Part shown: positions 1 through 8,666 of the stretch, piece by piece | Layout: each line of letters begins with the position of its first letter | How positions within the stretch are numbered: the first letter of the stretch is position 1 | Source of the DNA: an uncultured Erysipelotrichaceae bacterium | GTDB taxonomy: Bacteria; Bacillota_I; Bacilli_A; RFN20; CAG-826 | Reading direction: 5' to 3' | Assembly: GCA_902791085.1 (NCBI GenBank) | Contig: CADAUN010000033.1 | Coordinates: 1 to 10,405, forward strand | Length of the DNA: 10,405 nucleotides | Program-made: the position numbers and the translations under genes | The notes under the pieces: model-generated | Told to the model about the DNA's origin: nothing | Database searches by the model: none | Seen by the model: only the letters and a program-made list of their open reading frames with translations

Positions 1-3000
1 GGCATTGTTTATCTCGATGATGTTTCGATTCGAGCCATTCAGTCCAATGCAGGAGTCGGCGCCAATCTCAGTTTTGATTACCAAGTCGAAGGGATGCCCC
101 TCAATTGGACCTACGCCGGAAGCGGATCTTTCCTGGCACAAGATACCGTGTTACCAGAACATCCCGATGGCAAGTACGCCGCTAAAATCATCAACCCAGG
201 AAATGATTCTCTTTCCTATATCACTTCCGTCCCACTAGCTGTGGAACCCAATACATCTTACGAATTCTCTTATGATGGCAGACTCGATGGCGACTATGAT
301 GCGGACTTCTATTCGATGTTCATCCAATATGAAGACAAAGATTGCACCAAAGTTGCTTATTCTCCTTCTTTTAACGCCGAGAATTCCAAAAATTATTATC
401 GGACAGCGAACACCCCTTCCGACCCAGGTACAGAATTTATCAATCCGACTTGGACCTATCACCTTTATGGCAATTCTTCCTGGCGAAGGGTGGCCTGGTC
501 TTTTGTTACCGGCCCTTCGACCCATTATTTAAAGGCACGGTTCGTGGTTCCGAGTGGCGATTGCGCTGCCTATATCGATAATGCCAAATTGACCCCTTCG
601 AAATTGGTTGCCAATCCAGAAGTTGGTAAGCCATTATGGACTCAAGTGGAACCCAACGAAGATTTTGAACTGATTGACTCCAATCGAAAACCAGTCAACT
701 GGACGATGTCCAATTCCCGAAGCGAAAATGTCGTGTTAACTTCTGACGACACCTTCTTCCATTCTGGACGCCGTTCTTTGTATTTAGAAACGGATACCGT
801 GTTAGAAAAAACGATGCTTGATTCTGCGGGCCGCTTTGCCGTCACGCCCGGAGACATTTATGAATTCAGCGGTTATTTCTCTTCCAGCAATTGCGATCCG
901 ACCACGAAAATCTCCTTAGGTCTTAAATATTTCGATGCCGATGGGAATAACATCTATAACGAATACGGAGACAAACTCTATCTCTATGGTGAAACCTATT
1001 TAGGCAGTTGCTCCTCCGGTCGTAGTCCTTGGGTCAAAATGATGACTCGTTCAGCAATTCCCACCATCGCTCGTTATGTTTCTTATTATGTGGAACTCAC
1101 TTCCGGTCATGCGGAAATTTGGTTCGATGATTTCCGTTGTAAACACGTAGAACAATCCGATTTGGATGCCCAAAAAACCGTTTACGAAACGACTTTCTCT
1201 TCCGTTTCTAGCGATGGGGTCATTGACGATTGGGTCTTAAATGACGATAGCAGAGCGATGTGGATCAAAGGTCAAGAAGGGGCGGAATTATTGGTTGCCC
1301 AAGGATCGGATAGCCTCGTGAGTCATCGTTTGGAATGTTTTATCACGAACTATTTCTATGAGCTTCGTTTAGCGTATAACACTTCAGAAAACGGCTTCAT
1401 CCGCATTGATTTCTTTAACACGGAAAGAGAACGCTTAGATGGATTTTCGTTAGAATATCGCTTAACAAAAGATTCCAACCCAATCGATGTCTCTTTCACT
1501 GCCCCTAGCGCCACTTATGCGATTGTTTCTATCGGGTTAGATGGGACAGGGACGTTGCATCTCAATTCCTTGCTCATCACGCAAAACGCCCAGCCTGCTT
1601 CCAAAGGAAGTTGGAGTGGAAAATGGGTTTGGCTCAATGAAAATGCCTCCAACAATCCTGAGCAATACCGATATTTCCGCTACACCTTCACGCTCGAAGA
1701 TGTAACAACCTATGCTCCGTTGCAATTAACTGTCGACGATAAATACGTCTTTTATGTGAACGGCCAATTCGTTGATTTCAACTGGAATGCCGGCAGCGAT
1801 TCTTGGGCAAATGTTGCCAAATATTTCTTACAAGACTATCTTCGTCCAGGCAAAAACGTATTTGCTTTCAAATGCTACAATCTCGTTTCTGACGCCGGGC
1901 TACTGTTCGATGGCAAATTCCGCCTAGCCAACGGAAAAGAATTCGTTTGCGCTTCCTCTCGCGAAGTCAAAGTGTCGATGAGCGCTCCTGATGACGTTGC
2001 TCCTGGATCCAAAGTCGTACCCGATTGGGCGATGGTGGATTATGACGATTCTTCTTGGGAGGCTTGCAAAGAATACGGGATGCCGCCAATTTCTCCTTGG
2101 GGCCCGGTTTATTACGATGCATCGCTTTATGTCGACAACAAAGTGAAAATTCTTGGGAGCAAAGCTCCTCGTGTCATCGAAGCCGGGACGGATATGGATT
2201 TCAGTATCACGTTCCAAATCGACGAAGCCATCTCTTCCGCGTTCGATTTCTCCGTCGGATTGGTTCCCAGTGCCACTTCTGCCGAAGAAAAAAGCGTGCA
2301 GAAGGCAAATTTGATTGTTACTTCTGACAATGCCGACCAGACCAAATGGCCCGTCGGAGAGCCAATCGTTGTTTCTTTCCGCATGCCGATTTCCTCTTTG
2401 GTCAATCAGGGACGATATGATTTGCGGCTGGAATCCTCCGTCGTTTCTTTAACGAACGACGATCTCTCCGACAATCGGTTTTTGACCTTCAAAGTCTTGG
2501 AATCGACGAAAGAGACTGAAGACCTTGTTTCGGAAGTCAAAACCATCAATGGTTCCCCAACCTTGACCATCAATGGCAAACCATATAGTCCCATTCTCTA
2601 TCTAAGACCAGACTTGAACGTTTATCGCCAAACCGATGCTGAAGATCGAATTTCCAATTCCACTTACGAACTGTATATGACTTATCAAGGATGCTTAGGC
2701 AAAAACGGCCAAGATATCCTTTATCAACGAGATGGGTCTCTCGATTACGACGCCTTCGACGACGCCATCATTTCGATGGTCAATGCTTCAGGCAATGGCT
2801 TTGTCCTGGTGAATTTTGGCATGTTTGCTCCCAATTGGTGGAAAGCCGAACACTTAGACGACTTGGCTTATTCGCAAAATCAAAACGGAAAACTGATTCC
2901 TGATCCCGCCCGTGGCGCATCCTATGTCGCCAATGCGACTGACGTTTCGTTCTCTTCGCTAGCGTGGCGTGAGACGTCGAATGAACTTCTAGGCAAGCTC

Positions 3001-4920
3001 ATTGACCACATGAAAACCCAAAAATATTACAACCGAATTTTTGGTCTTCGTATCACCGCTGGTCAAACTTATGAATTTATGAATGTAGGCACTGGAGCGG
3101 ACTATTTGCCCGATTATAGCCCCGTTGCTTTAACCAGATTCAAAGAATGGGCCAAAGAAAAATACCAAACCATCGACCGCTTGCAAGCAGCGTGGAAAGA
3201 TAAGGATATCACCTTCGATACCATCGCTTTCCCCACTTTGGCAGAAAGAATGAGTGGCAAAAATACCAAGACCGTTTATGACATCACAAACGATGCTTGG
3301 AAAATCGATTACAACAAATTCGTCGGGGAAGAATCGGGAAATGCATTATTAGTTTGGGCGAAAACCGCAAAAGAGAAAACCAATCGAACGAGAATTGTTG
3401 GAGCTTATTATGGCTATCTTTGGGCGTTTGGGTCATATGATGGCATAACCAAGTACCATGGTGCGTTTGAAAAAGTCATCTCTTCCCCCGATATCGATTT
3501 CATTGCCTCCCCCATCAATTACAACGAACGGGTGCTTGGCATGTCCTCTTCTTATATGTCGGTGCTCGATAGCATTCGTGCCTATGGCAAGCTCTATTTG
3601 CAAGAACAAGACAATCGGACGTTCAATTCCGATGGCTATTCTGGCACCAGTTGGGATGCTTCTTGGGATTATTCTGTCGGGGAACAACACACGATTGCTG
3701 GAACGATTTACAACTTTCGCCGTGATTTCGCCGCCAATTTCGTCCAGGGCTCTGGGTACTGGCATTACGACATGTATGGTGGCTGGCTCGATGACCCACA
3801 AATCTACGAATTCATGGCAAATGAAAAACGGATCTATGACGAATCCTTAAAAATGGGGGAAATTAATTATGACAACGATGTTGCTGTCTTTATCGGCGAT
3901 CAATCGTATTCTTATCTCGTTGCTGATACAGACCGCAATTCGCCTTATACGTTGCTAAGTTCCCTTTATGCGGAGCAACGTCAATATCTTTCTCGCATCG
4001 GCACCGGATTTGATGTTTATAGCCTTTCTTCGTTAAAAAATGGCAAAGTCGCGCCTCACAAAGTGAACCTCTTCTTGTCACCTTATGAAGTCGATGCCGA
4101 GGCGAGCTTGAAAATCAAAGAATATTTGAATTCCACCAATCACGGCGTTGCCATTTGGCTTTATTTGTCCGGATGGAGCGATGGAACGGCAGACAACGAT
4201 CCTGCTAAAAATCTTTCCGCTTTGACGGGATTCAATATCTCGTTAGAAACGGACCGTCGTTCCTTAGAGACAACGTTTGTCTCCTCTTCTAATCCATTGG
4301 TCAAGGGCTTAGGAGGAAAACGGTATGGCGCGCATGGAGGAAGCGGTAGCATTTCTCCTCGCCCCGTCGTTCATCCCGATGAAGCAACATCCGTCCTAGG
4401 CACTTATAGTCAAGGCGGCGAAGCGAGTCTCGTTAGCAAGGATATGGGTGGCTATCTTTCCATTTATTCTGGCGCCCCAGGATTGCCAACCAATTTCTTA
4501 AGAAACGTCTTAGAACAAAATAACGTCCACGAATATTCTAAGAATAACAACGACATCATCTATGCCAATTCTCGTTATTTGGCCATTCATTCGGGCACCG
4601 AAGAAGAGAAGACCATTTTCTTGCCACGGCATTATGCGGTCTATGATGAATTCAAACAAGAATATATCTCTCTCGATTGCGATTCCTTCACTTATCATCA
4701 AGAAGCCGGAGATACAAGGCTTTTCCGCCTCGATCCAGTCGGAGGCATTGCGCCAACACCGATAAACCCACCAACGCCTACTAAGAATGATGAGGCCGAT
4801 ATGGGACAATTCTTTGGCATCAGCGCCGTTCTCCTAAGTGCCATTGGGCTACTCATCGGCGGAAAGATTCTATTCACCAATCTATGGAAAAGACACCTCG
4901 AACGAAGGAGGATCCCATGA
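1..4920 (+). CDS. Giant modular surface glycosidase, GH42-like (5' partial)
   Basis: The frame is open from the first base, so the N-terminus is missing; 1639 residues are visible (residue 1 = first codon). Order: the tail of one jelly-roll module (to about 15), two carbohydrate-binding-like modules of similar layout (about 26-197 and 219-385, starting with ...NW and ending in a Y/F-x-D-N/D strand), a third more divergent one (394-527), a rhamnosidase/GH2-type sugar-binding domain (536-645, with LTVDDKYVFYVNGQ), an Ig-like domain (about 710-834), and a catalytic barrel (about 845-1277). The segment FKEWAKEKYQTIDRLQAAW strongly resembles GH42 enzymes. Candidate acid/base is Glu1025 (GQTYEF) and candidate nucleophile Glu1202 (LQEQDNRTF). 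A Rossmann-like region (about 1290-1500) resembles the GH42 middle/trimerisation domain. A Pro-rich linker, a transmembrane helix (about 1604-1625) and a basic tail end the protein, so it is probably held on the outer face of the membrane. No LPxTG motif is seen. Substrate is not established; a beta-galactoside or related glycan is an inference. Confidence 0.85.
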   Translation, partial: GIVYLDDVSIRAIQSNAGVGANLSFDYQVEGMPLNWTYAGSGSFLAQDTVLPEHPDGKYAAKIINPGNDSLSYITSVPLAVEPNTSYEFSYDGRLDGDYDADFYSMFIQYEDKDCTKVAYSPSFNAENSKNYYRTANTPSDPGTEFINPTWTYHLYGNSSWRRVAWSFVTGPSTHYLKARFVVPSGDCAAYIDNAKLTPSKLVANPEVGKPLWTQVEPNEDFELIDSNRKPVNWTMSNSRSENVVLTSDDTFFHSGRRSLYLETDTVLEKTMLDSAGRFAVTPGDIYEFSGYFSSSNCDPTTKISLGLKYFDADGNNIYNEYGDKLYLYGETYLGSCSSGRSPWVKMMTRSAIPTIARYVSYYVELTSGHAEIWFDDFRCKHVEQSDLDAQKTVYETTFSSVSSDGVIDDWVLNDDSRAMWIKGQEGAELLVAQGSDSLVSHRLECFITNYFYELRLAYNTSENGFIRIDFFNTERERLDGFSLEYRLTKDSNPIDVSFTAPSATYAIVSIGLDGTGTLHLNSLLITQNAQPASKGSWSGKWVWLNENASNNPEQYRYFRYTFTLEDVTTYAPLQLTVDDKYVFYVNGQFVDFNWNAGSDSWANVAKYFLQDYLRPGKNVFAFKCYNLVSDAGLLFDGKFRLANGKEFVCASSREVKVSMSAPDDVAPGSKVVPDWAMVDYDDSSWEACKEYGMPPISPWGPVYYDASLYVDNKVKILGSKAPRVIEAGTDMDFSITFQIDEAISSAFDFSVGLVPSATSAEEKSVQKANLIVTSDNADQTKWPVGEPIVVSFRMPISSLVNQGRYDLRLESSVVSLTNDDLSDNRFLTFKVLESTKETEDLVSEVKTINGSPTLTINGKPYSPILYLRPDLNVYRQTDAEDRISNSTYELYMTYQGCLGKNGQDILYQRDGSLDYDAFDDAIISMVNASGNGFVLVNFGMFAPNWWKAEHLDDLAYSQNQNGKLIPDPARGASYVANATDVSFSSLAWRETSNELLGKLIDHMKTQKYYNRIFGLRITAGQTYEFMNVGTGADYLPDYSPVALTRFKEWAKEKYQTIDRLQAAWKDKDITFDTIAFPTLAERMSGKNTKTVYDITNDAWKIDYNKFVGEESGNALLVWAKTAKEKTNRTRIVGAYYGYLWAFGSYDGITKYHGAFEKVISSPDIDFIASPINYNERVLGMSSSYMSVLDSIRAYGKLYLQEQDNRTFNSDGYSGTSWDASWDYSVGEQHTIAGTIYNFRRDFAANFVQGSGYWHYDMYGGWLDDPQIYEFMANEKRIYDESLKMGEINYDNDVAVFIGDQSYSYLVADTDRNSPYTLLSSLYAEQRQYLSRIGTGFDVYSLSSLKNGKVAPHKVNLFLSPYEVDAEASLKIKEYLNSTNHGVAIWLYLSGWSDGTADNDPAKNLSALTGFNISLETDRRSLETTFVSSSNPLVKGLGGKRYGAHGGSGSISPRPVVHPDEATSVLGTYSQGGEASLVSKDMGGYLSIYSGAPGLPTNFLRNVLEQNNVHEYSKNNNDIIYANSRYLAIHSGTEEEKTIFLPRHYAVYDEFKQEYISLDCDSFTYHQEAGDTRLFRLDPVGGIAPTPINPPTPTKNDEADMGQFFGISAVLLSAIGLLIGGKILFTNLWKRHLERRRIP
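4905..4913 (+). promoter_or_regulatory. Ribosome binding site of the sugar-binding protein
   Basis: AAGGAGGAT lies 3 bases before the ATG at 4917 (core GG ends 5 bases before it) and inside the end of the glycosidase gene. It decides the start: an in-frame ATG at 4884 would put 11 charged residues before the signal sequence and has no such site. Confidence 0.85.
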
Positions 4921-6248
4921 GAAATAAAAAAGCGATTTTTGGTACCGTCATTGCTTTGGCGGTCCTCGTCCCCTTTATTGCCATGAACGCCACCATTATC
5001 TCTTCTGGCGTTCATGCCGACCCCATTCTTTCTAGCGGCGAAGAAGATTTATCTTTGTCGGTGCAAATCCATACCAATGGTGCGCCAAAAATTGAAAAGG
5101 CCTGGACAACGATTCTAAACCGCTTCATGGACGAGACGGATATCAACGTTAAAACCTATACCGGGGTCAACGTGAACACCCAATTAAAGGCGCAATGGGA
5201 CAATGACAATCCGCCCGATTTCGTCTTTATTGATGGGAATGGGTTAAGCGATGCTGCCATGGTCAAAGACGGCAAATTATTGCCCCTCGACGAATGGTTT
5301 CTAACAGCTACGGATTTTGATGACGAAAACACAAAATTATCCGCTTTGATCGACTCTTCCCTAATCCCCCTATTTGCCGATGGGAAAATGTATCAAATCC
5401 CCATTTTGCGAAACACCGAAGGCGCCTATTACGATAAAGCATTCATGGACAAAGAAGGCTTTCAAATCCCGACCTGTTTCGAAGAAATGATGTCCACCGC
5501 TTCTGCTTTTAAAGCAAAAGGAGTCGCTCCTTTAACCTACCCAGGGCAGTATGCCTCTTATCTTCTTTGGTCTTATTTGATGCCAGCTTATGCTGCTTAC
5601 CAAGATCAAGAATTCTGGGACGGGATTACCTCGGCCAAAAATCCCGAAATCTATCGTGATTCCCGCTTCAAAGATGTTTTAGAGCGGTTCGAACGGTTCG
5701 TGAAAGATGGCAATCTATTAAACGACACCGTGAACTATTCCCATTCCCAATCGCAATCCGCATGGTTCAATCACAAAGCCGCAGCCATCAGCAACGGTCT
5801 ATGGCTAGAAGGGGAAATGTCTTCTTCTTTAGCCGAGCATCCGGAATTCCAAATGTATTTCACCAATTCGCCTCTTCGGCTATCCTCGCAACCAGAAACC
5901 TCCGTCATCGGTTCGAATACCGTGGCCATCGCGCGATACGGGAAGCACCAAAAGAACGCTTTGAAATTCGCTACTTTCTTGCTTCGCGAAGACAATCAAA
6001 AGACGCTAGTTGAAGGATACAATTATCTTTCTGCATTACGAGACTTCGATTACAACGATTGCGAGTTGACCGCTACAGCCAAACAAATCTTTGATACCAT
6101 CGCCGCCACTCCAAATCCCGTTTATCATCGTTATAACTGGGGAACTGTTGGCGATATCTTCAATACCGTCATTAACGGCATCGCCGAAGGAACTTTATCC
6201 GTCGATGAAGGGATAGAAAGGATTATCAATGAAGCCAAAAAACAATGA
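4917..6248 (+). CDS. ABC transporter extracellular sugar-binding protein (family 1)
   Basis: 443 residues, a usual length for family 1 solute-binding proteins. It binds a sugar or oligosaccharide outside the cell and delivers it to the two permeases that follow. The start at 4917 overlaps the glycosidase stop (ATGA) and has a strong ribosome binding site. The N-terminus is MRNKK followed by a hydrophobic stretch (about 7-29) and then SSGVHA/DP, a possible signal peptidase I site. There is no Cys in this region, so it is not a classical lipoprotein; the helix may stay uncleaved as an anchor. The mature part shows typical family features: NPPDFVFIDGNGLSD (hinge/lobe 1), PLDEWF, the PILRNTEGAYYDKAFMDKEGF crossover segment, AWFNHKAAAISNGLW, and a C-terminal YNWGTVGDIFNTVINGIAEG helix. 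Ligand is unknown; context suggests products of the upstream glycosidase. Confidence 0.9.
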   Translation: MRNKKAIFGTVIALAVLVPFIAMNATIISSGVHADPILSSGEEDLSLSVQIHTNGAPKIEKAWTTILNRFMDETDINVKTYTGVNVNTQLKAQWDNDNPPDFVFIDGNGLSDAAMVKDGKLLPLDEWFLTATDFDDENTKLSALIDSSLIPLFADGKMYQIPILRNTEGAYYDKAFMDKEGFQIPTCFEEMMSTASAFKAKGVAPLTYPGQYASYLLWSYLMPAYAAYQDQEFWDGITSAKNPEIYRDSRFKDVLERFERFVKDGNLLNDTVNYSHSQSQSAWFNHKAAAISNGLWLEGEMSSSLAEHPEFQMYFTNSPLRLSSQPETSVIGSNTVAIARYGKHQKNALKFATFLLREDNQKTLVEGYNYLSALRDFDYNDCELTATAKQIFDTIAATPNPVYHRYNWGTVGDIFNTVINGIAEGTLSVDEGIERIINEAKKQ

Positions 6249-7149
6249 ATCCATTTCGTTAAATCGGCCCCATCATTCGTTTTCCTTTGGAGGCAAATGG
6301 TCTTTTATCCTCACTTTTGGCTTAATTGCCTTCTTGCTTTATCTCTTCCTTTGCATCGCTCCCCTTCTCACTTCCTTATGGTATGGCTTCTTCCGTGTTT
6401 CGACAGGGAACCTCAAAGGAGCTCAATTTGTCGGCTACCAAAATTACATCACCATTTTGAAGGATAAAACCTTTTGGATGAGCTTCCGTAACGATGTGGT
6501 TATCATCGCCGGAAAACTGGTTATCATCTTGTCTTTCTCCGTTTTCTTTGCCGTATCGATGACGAAATTCGGATTAAAAAAATGGGAAACCGGGATTTAT
6601 CGTTTCTTTTTATATCTCCCAGGCATTCTCTCTGTCGTCGTCATCACGTATTATTATCAATCCTTCTTTGATGGCAACTATGGCATTTTCGCCTTATTAA
6701 GCGGCAAGCCAAACCAATTGATTTCGACTCACCCCATTGCCATTGTGACTTTCATTGCCAGTTGGTGCGGCATCGGTTATTTCATGATCATCTTAATCTC
6801 GGCGATTAACGGAATCCCTGCTTCCGTCTATGAAGCGGCCCGGTTAGACGGCGCCAACCAAGCGACTCAGTTATTCCGAATTACCCTCCCCGAAATCAAA
6901 GATCAGATCATCTACGTTGTGGTCTCAATCATCTCCAGTTCCTTTGCCGGAAACATGAACTTGACCTTGCCTTTCTTTGCCAACCGCAACGAAAACAACA
7001 TGGTCATGGGCGCTTATGTGTACCATTATGCAAACGATTATAACGAGCTCGGTTATTCCAATGCCGCTGCGGTGTTATTGATGATCATCTCGTTCACTGT
7101 TTGCTATGGGCTCAACCGCAACTTAACGAAAGGAGATCAAGCCAAATGA
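6229..7149 (+). CDS. Sugar ABC transporter permease, MalF/UgpA/MsmF type
   Basis: 306 residues, one of two membrane subunits of a carbohydrate importer. Hydrophobic segments are seen near residues 24-54, 88-110, 122-147, 168-195, 226-240 and 277-296. The cytoplasmic EAA loop that docks the ATPase is clear at 201-221 (YEAARLDGANQATQLFRITLP). The start at 6229 lies inside the end of the binding-protein gene (20-base overlap) with AAAGGA at 6217-6222 as ribosome binding site; no later start precedes the first membrane segment. It ends in a 4-base overlap with the second permease. Together with that gene and the binding protein it forms the transporter core; specificity cannot be deduced from the permease alone. 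Confidence 0.93.
   Translation: MKPKNNESISLNRPHHSFSFGGKWSFILTFGLIAFLLYLFLCIAPLLTSLWYGFFRVSTGNLKGAQFVGYQNYITILKDKTFWMSFRNDVVIIAGKLVIILSFSVFFAVSMTKFGLKKWETGIYRFFLYLPGILSVVVITYYYQSFFDGNYGIFALLSGKPNQLISTHPIAIVTFIASWCGIGYFMIILISAINGIPASVYEAARLDGANQATQLFRITLPEIKDQIIYVVVSIISSSFAGNMNLTLPFFANRNENNMVMGAYVYHYANDYNELGYSNAAAVLLMIISFTVCYGLNRNLTKGDQAK
7129..7137 (+). promoter_or_regulatory. Ribosome binding site of the second permease
   Basis: AAAGGAGAT precedes the ATG at 7146 by 8 bases and supports that start over an in-frame ATG at 7101, which would add 15 polar residues and a 49-base overlap. Confidence 0.8.
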
Positions 7150-8060
7150 AATCACAATCTGTTTCTTTGATTCGTTCGGATCATCATTTCAAAATAGGCC
7201 CATTTCTCTTGCGTCTTTTTACGCGAATTCTTGTCATCGCTTGCGTATTAACGGTCTTATTTCCATTAATTTGGTATTTCTACAATTCTTTCAAATCAAG
7301 TGGCGATTATTTAAAAAGTCGTTGGGCTTGGCCGCTTATATGGCATCCGGAAAATTATAAAAACGCCATCGAATCTTCTGTACTTCGTGATTGGAATGGT
7401 AATGAAGTCGGTTTAATGAAACTACTCGCGAATACCTTATTCACTTCGATTCTAGGATCTGCGCTTTTGTTGCTTTTCTCTTCCTCCACTGCATTCATCC
7501 TTTGCAAATATCGTTTCCCGGGCCGCCAATTCTTCAAAACGTTCTATTTGATCGCGATGGTTATCCCTTCGATCTTGCTCATCGTTCCTCTTTACACTCA
7601 ATTGAATTCGATTAGTCCGTGGTTTAAGAATAATTTGATTGTCGTCGGCATCATTTATGCCATCCAGTCTTTGCCCGTCAATGTCTTTTTGCTGACCCGC
7701 TTCGTCGATCCGATTGACGATGCCCTCTTAGAAGCGGCTAGGCTAGATGGAGCCAATGAATTTGGGATCTTCTTCCGCGTCATCGTTCCGACCATCAAAC
7801 CTATGTTGATTTTCATCGGTCTAACGTCTTTTATGGCCAACTTCAACGAATACACCGTTGCCTTGCTTTTCTTGCAAGACCCTGCAACCTACACCTTGTC
7901 TTTAGGCTTGCAACAAATGCAAGTGCAAGGTGCCACCTATGGGGAATATGGCATGGTTTTTGCCGGATTCACGATGACCACATCGATTATGATTATCTTG
8001 TATTTGATCTTCCAAAAACAAATTCTCGAAGGCGCCGATATGGATTCGGCAGTGAAATGA
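7146..8060 (+). CDS. Sugar ABC transporter permease, MalG/UgpE/MsmG type
   Basis: 304 residues, the second membrane subunit of the importer. The N-terminal helix (about 23-47, ending in LFPLIWYFYNSFK) is typical of the MalG/AraQ group, followed by the periplasm-side-like WAWPLIWHPENYKNAI segment (about 60-75). Further membrane segments lie near 98-120, 131-151, 163-184, 216-235 and 276-291. The EAA loop is at 195-215 (LEAARLDGANEFGIFFRVIVP). It starts in an ATGA overlap with the preceding permease stop, so the two are probably translationally coupled and made in equal amounts. No ATPase gene follows, unlike some complete loci; many Gram-positive sugar importers share one ATPase. Confidence 0.93.
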   Translation: MKSQSVSLIRSDHHFKIGPFLLRLFTRILVIACVLTVLFPLIWYFYNSFKSSGDYLKSRWAWPLIWHPENYKNAIESSVLRDWNGNEVGLMKLLANTLFTSILGSALLLLFSSSTAFILCKYRFPGRQFFKTFYLIAMVIPSILLIVPLYTQLNSISPWFKNNLIVVGIIYAIQSLPVNVFLLTRFVDPIDDALLEAARLDGANEFGIFFRVIVPTIKPMLIFIGLTSFMANFNEYTVALLFLQDPATYTLSLGLQQMQVQGATYGEYGMVFAGFTMTTSIMIILYLIFQKQILEGADMDSAVK

Positions 8061-8070
8061 GGGCGGACAT

Positions 8071-8631
8071 ATGAAGAAAAAGTGGATTTTGTTTTTCCTT
8101 CCAATCCTTGCGTTAGCTTCTTGTCAATCGCCTGAAGTGACAACGCCTGCTTCATCTTTCTCTTCTGAAGAAGAACGAATTTCGTTGCCTTCTGAAAACA
8201 ATCGATTATTGCTTTTGAATCAAGAAACCGATAAATCCTTGCTTCAATACCAAAAGGATGAAGTTTTCATCCTTCCGATTCTTCGAAGAACGACGAAAGA
8301 ATTTCTTTTCTCTTATCGCGAAATCGATCGTTATGACGATGGTTTTCTTGAATTGTTACCGAATGGTTTCTTTGGCAATTTTCCAACCGATGGGAGTGGC
8401 AACAATCAATTGCCTGGTCTAAAAAACATCGTCGTCGATTTCCTTAGCCCCACGAACGAATCTTTATCTCTCCGTTATGGCTCTTCCTCGCCAAGCGAAA
8501 GCGAAATCGTTTCTCTCCAAAGCGGCGTTTCTTTCGACTTCTTCGATCAAGATCCCGCTTATTTTTGCTTATCCAATTTAGGCACCCATTCTTTCTACAT
8601 TAAGGCGATCACGTTACGTTTTTATCGATAA
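8071..8631 (+). CDS. Small surface lipoprotein of unknown function
   Basis: 186 residues with a lipoprotein signal: MKKK, a hydrophobic core and the lipobox L15-A16-S17-C18, so Cys18 should be lipidated and the protein held on the outside of the membrane. A Ser/Thr/Glu-rich linker follows (about 19-40). The rest is rich in alternating hydrophobic residues, suggesting a beta-sandwich; the ending (AYFCLSNLGTHSFYIKAITLRFY) resembles the last strands of jelly-roll carbohydrate-binding folds, but no named family is recognised. It starts 10 bases after the permease stop with a modest GAGGG site at 8059-8063 and ends with two stops in a row (TAATAA). Its operon position suggests a glycan-capture or transporter accessory role, which is inference only. 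Confidence 0.8.
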   Translation: MKKKWILFFLPILALASCQSPEVTTPASSFSSEEERISLPSENNRLLLLNQETDKSLLQYQKDEVFILPILRRTTKEFLFSYREIDRYDDGFLELLPNGFFGNFPTDGSGNNQLPGLKNIVVDFLSPTNESLSLRYGSSSPSESEIVSLQSGVSFDFFDQDPAYFCLSNLGTHSFYIKAITLRFYR

Positions 8632-8643
8632 TAAGGGAGCTGC

Positions 8644-8660
8644 TTCTTCTAAACGAAGAA
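8644..8660 (+). repeat. Short hairpin just after the operon
   Basis: TTCTTC and GAAGAA form a 6-base stem around a TAAAC loop, 10 bases past the tandem stop codons of the lipoprotein. The stem is A/T-rich and only a broken TTGTACTTGT follows, so it is at best a weak transcription terminator. Confidence 0.4.
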
Positions 8661-8666
8661 TTGTAC

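Noticed and set aside
3433..3850. Overlapping open frames on both strands of more than 120 codons
   Set aside because: They lie wholly inside the glycosidase catalytic domain, have unlikely composition (runs of Ile, Pro, Arg), and no ribosome binding site.
4698..5015. Minus-strand open frame of 105 codons across the glycosidase/binding-protein junction
   Set aside because: It is antisense to two well-supported genes, its sequence is low-complexity and basic, and nothing protein-like is recognised.
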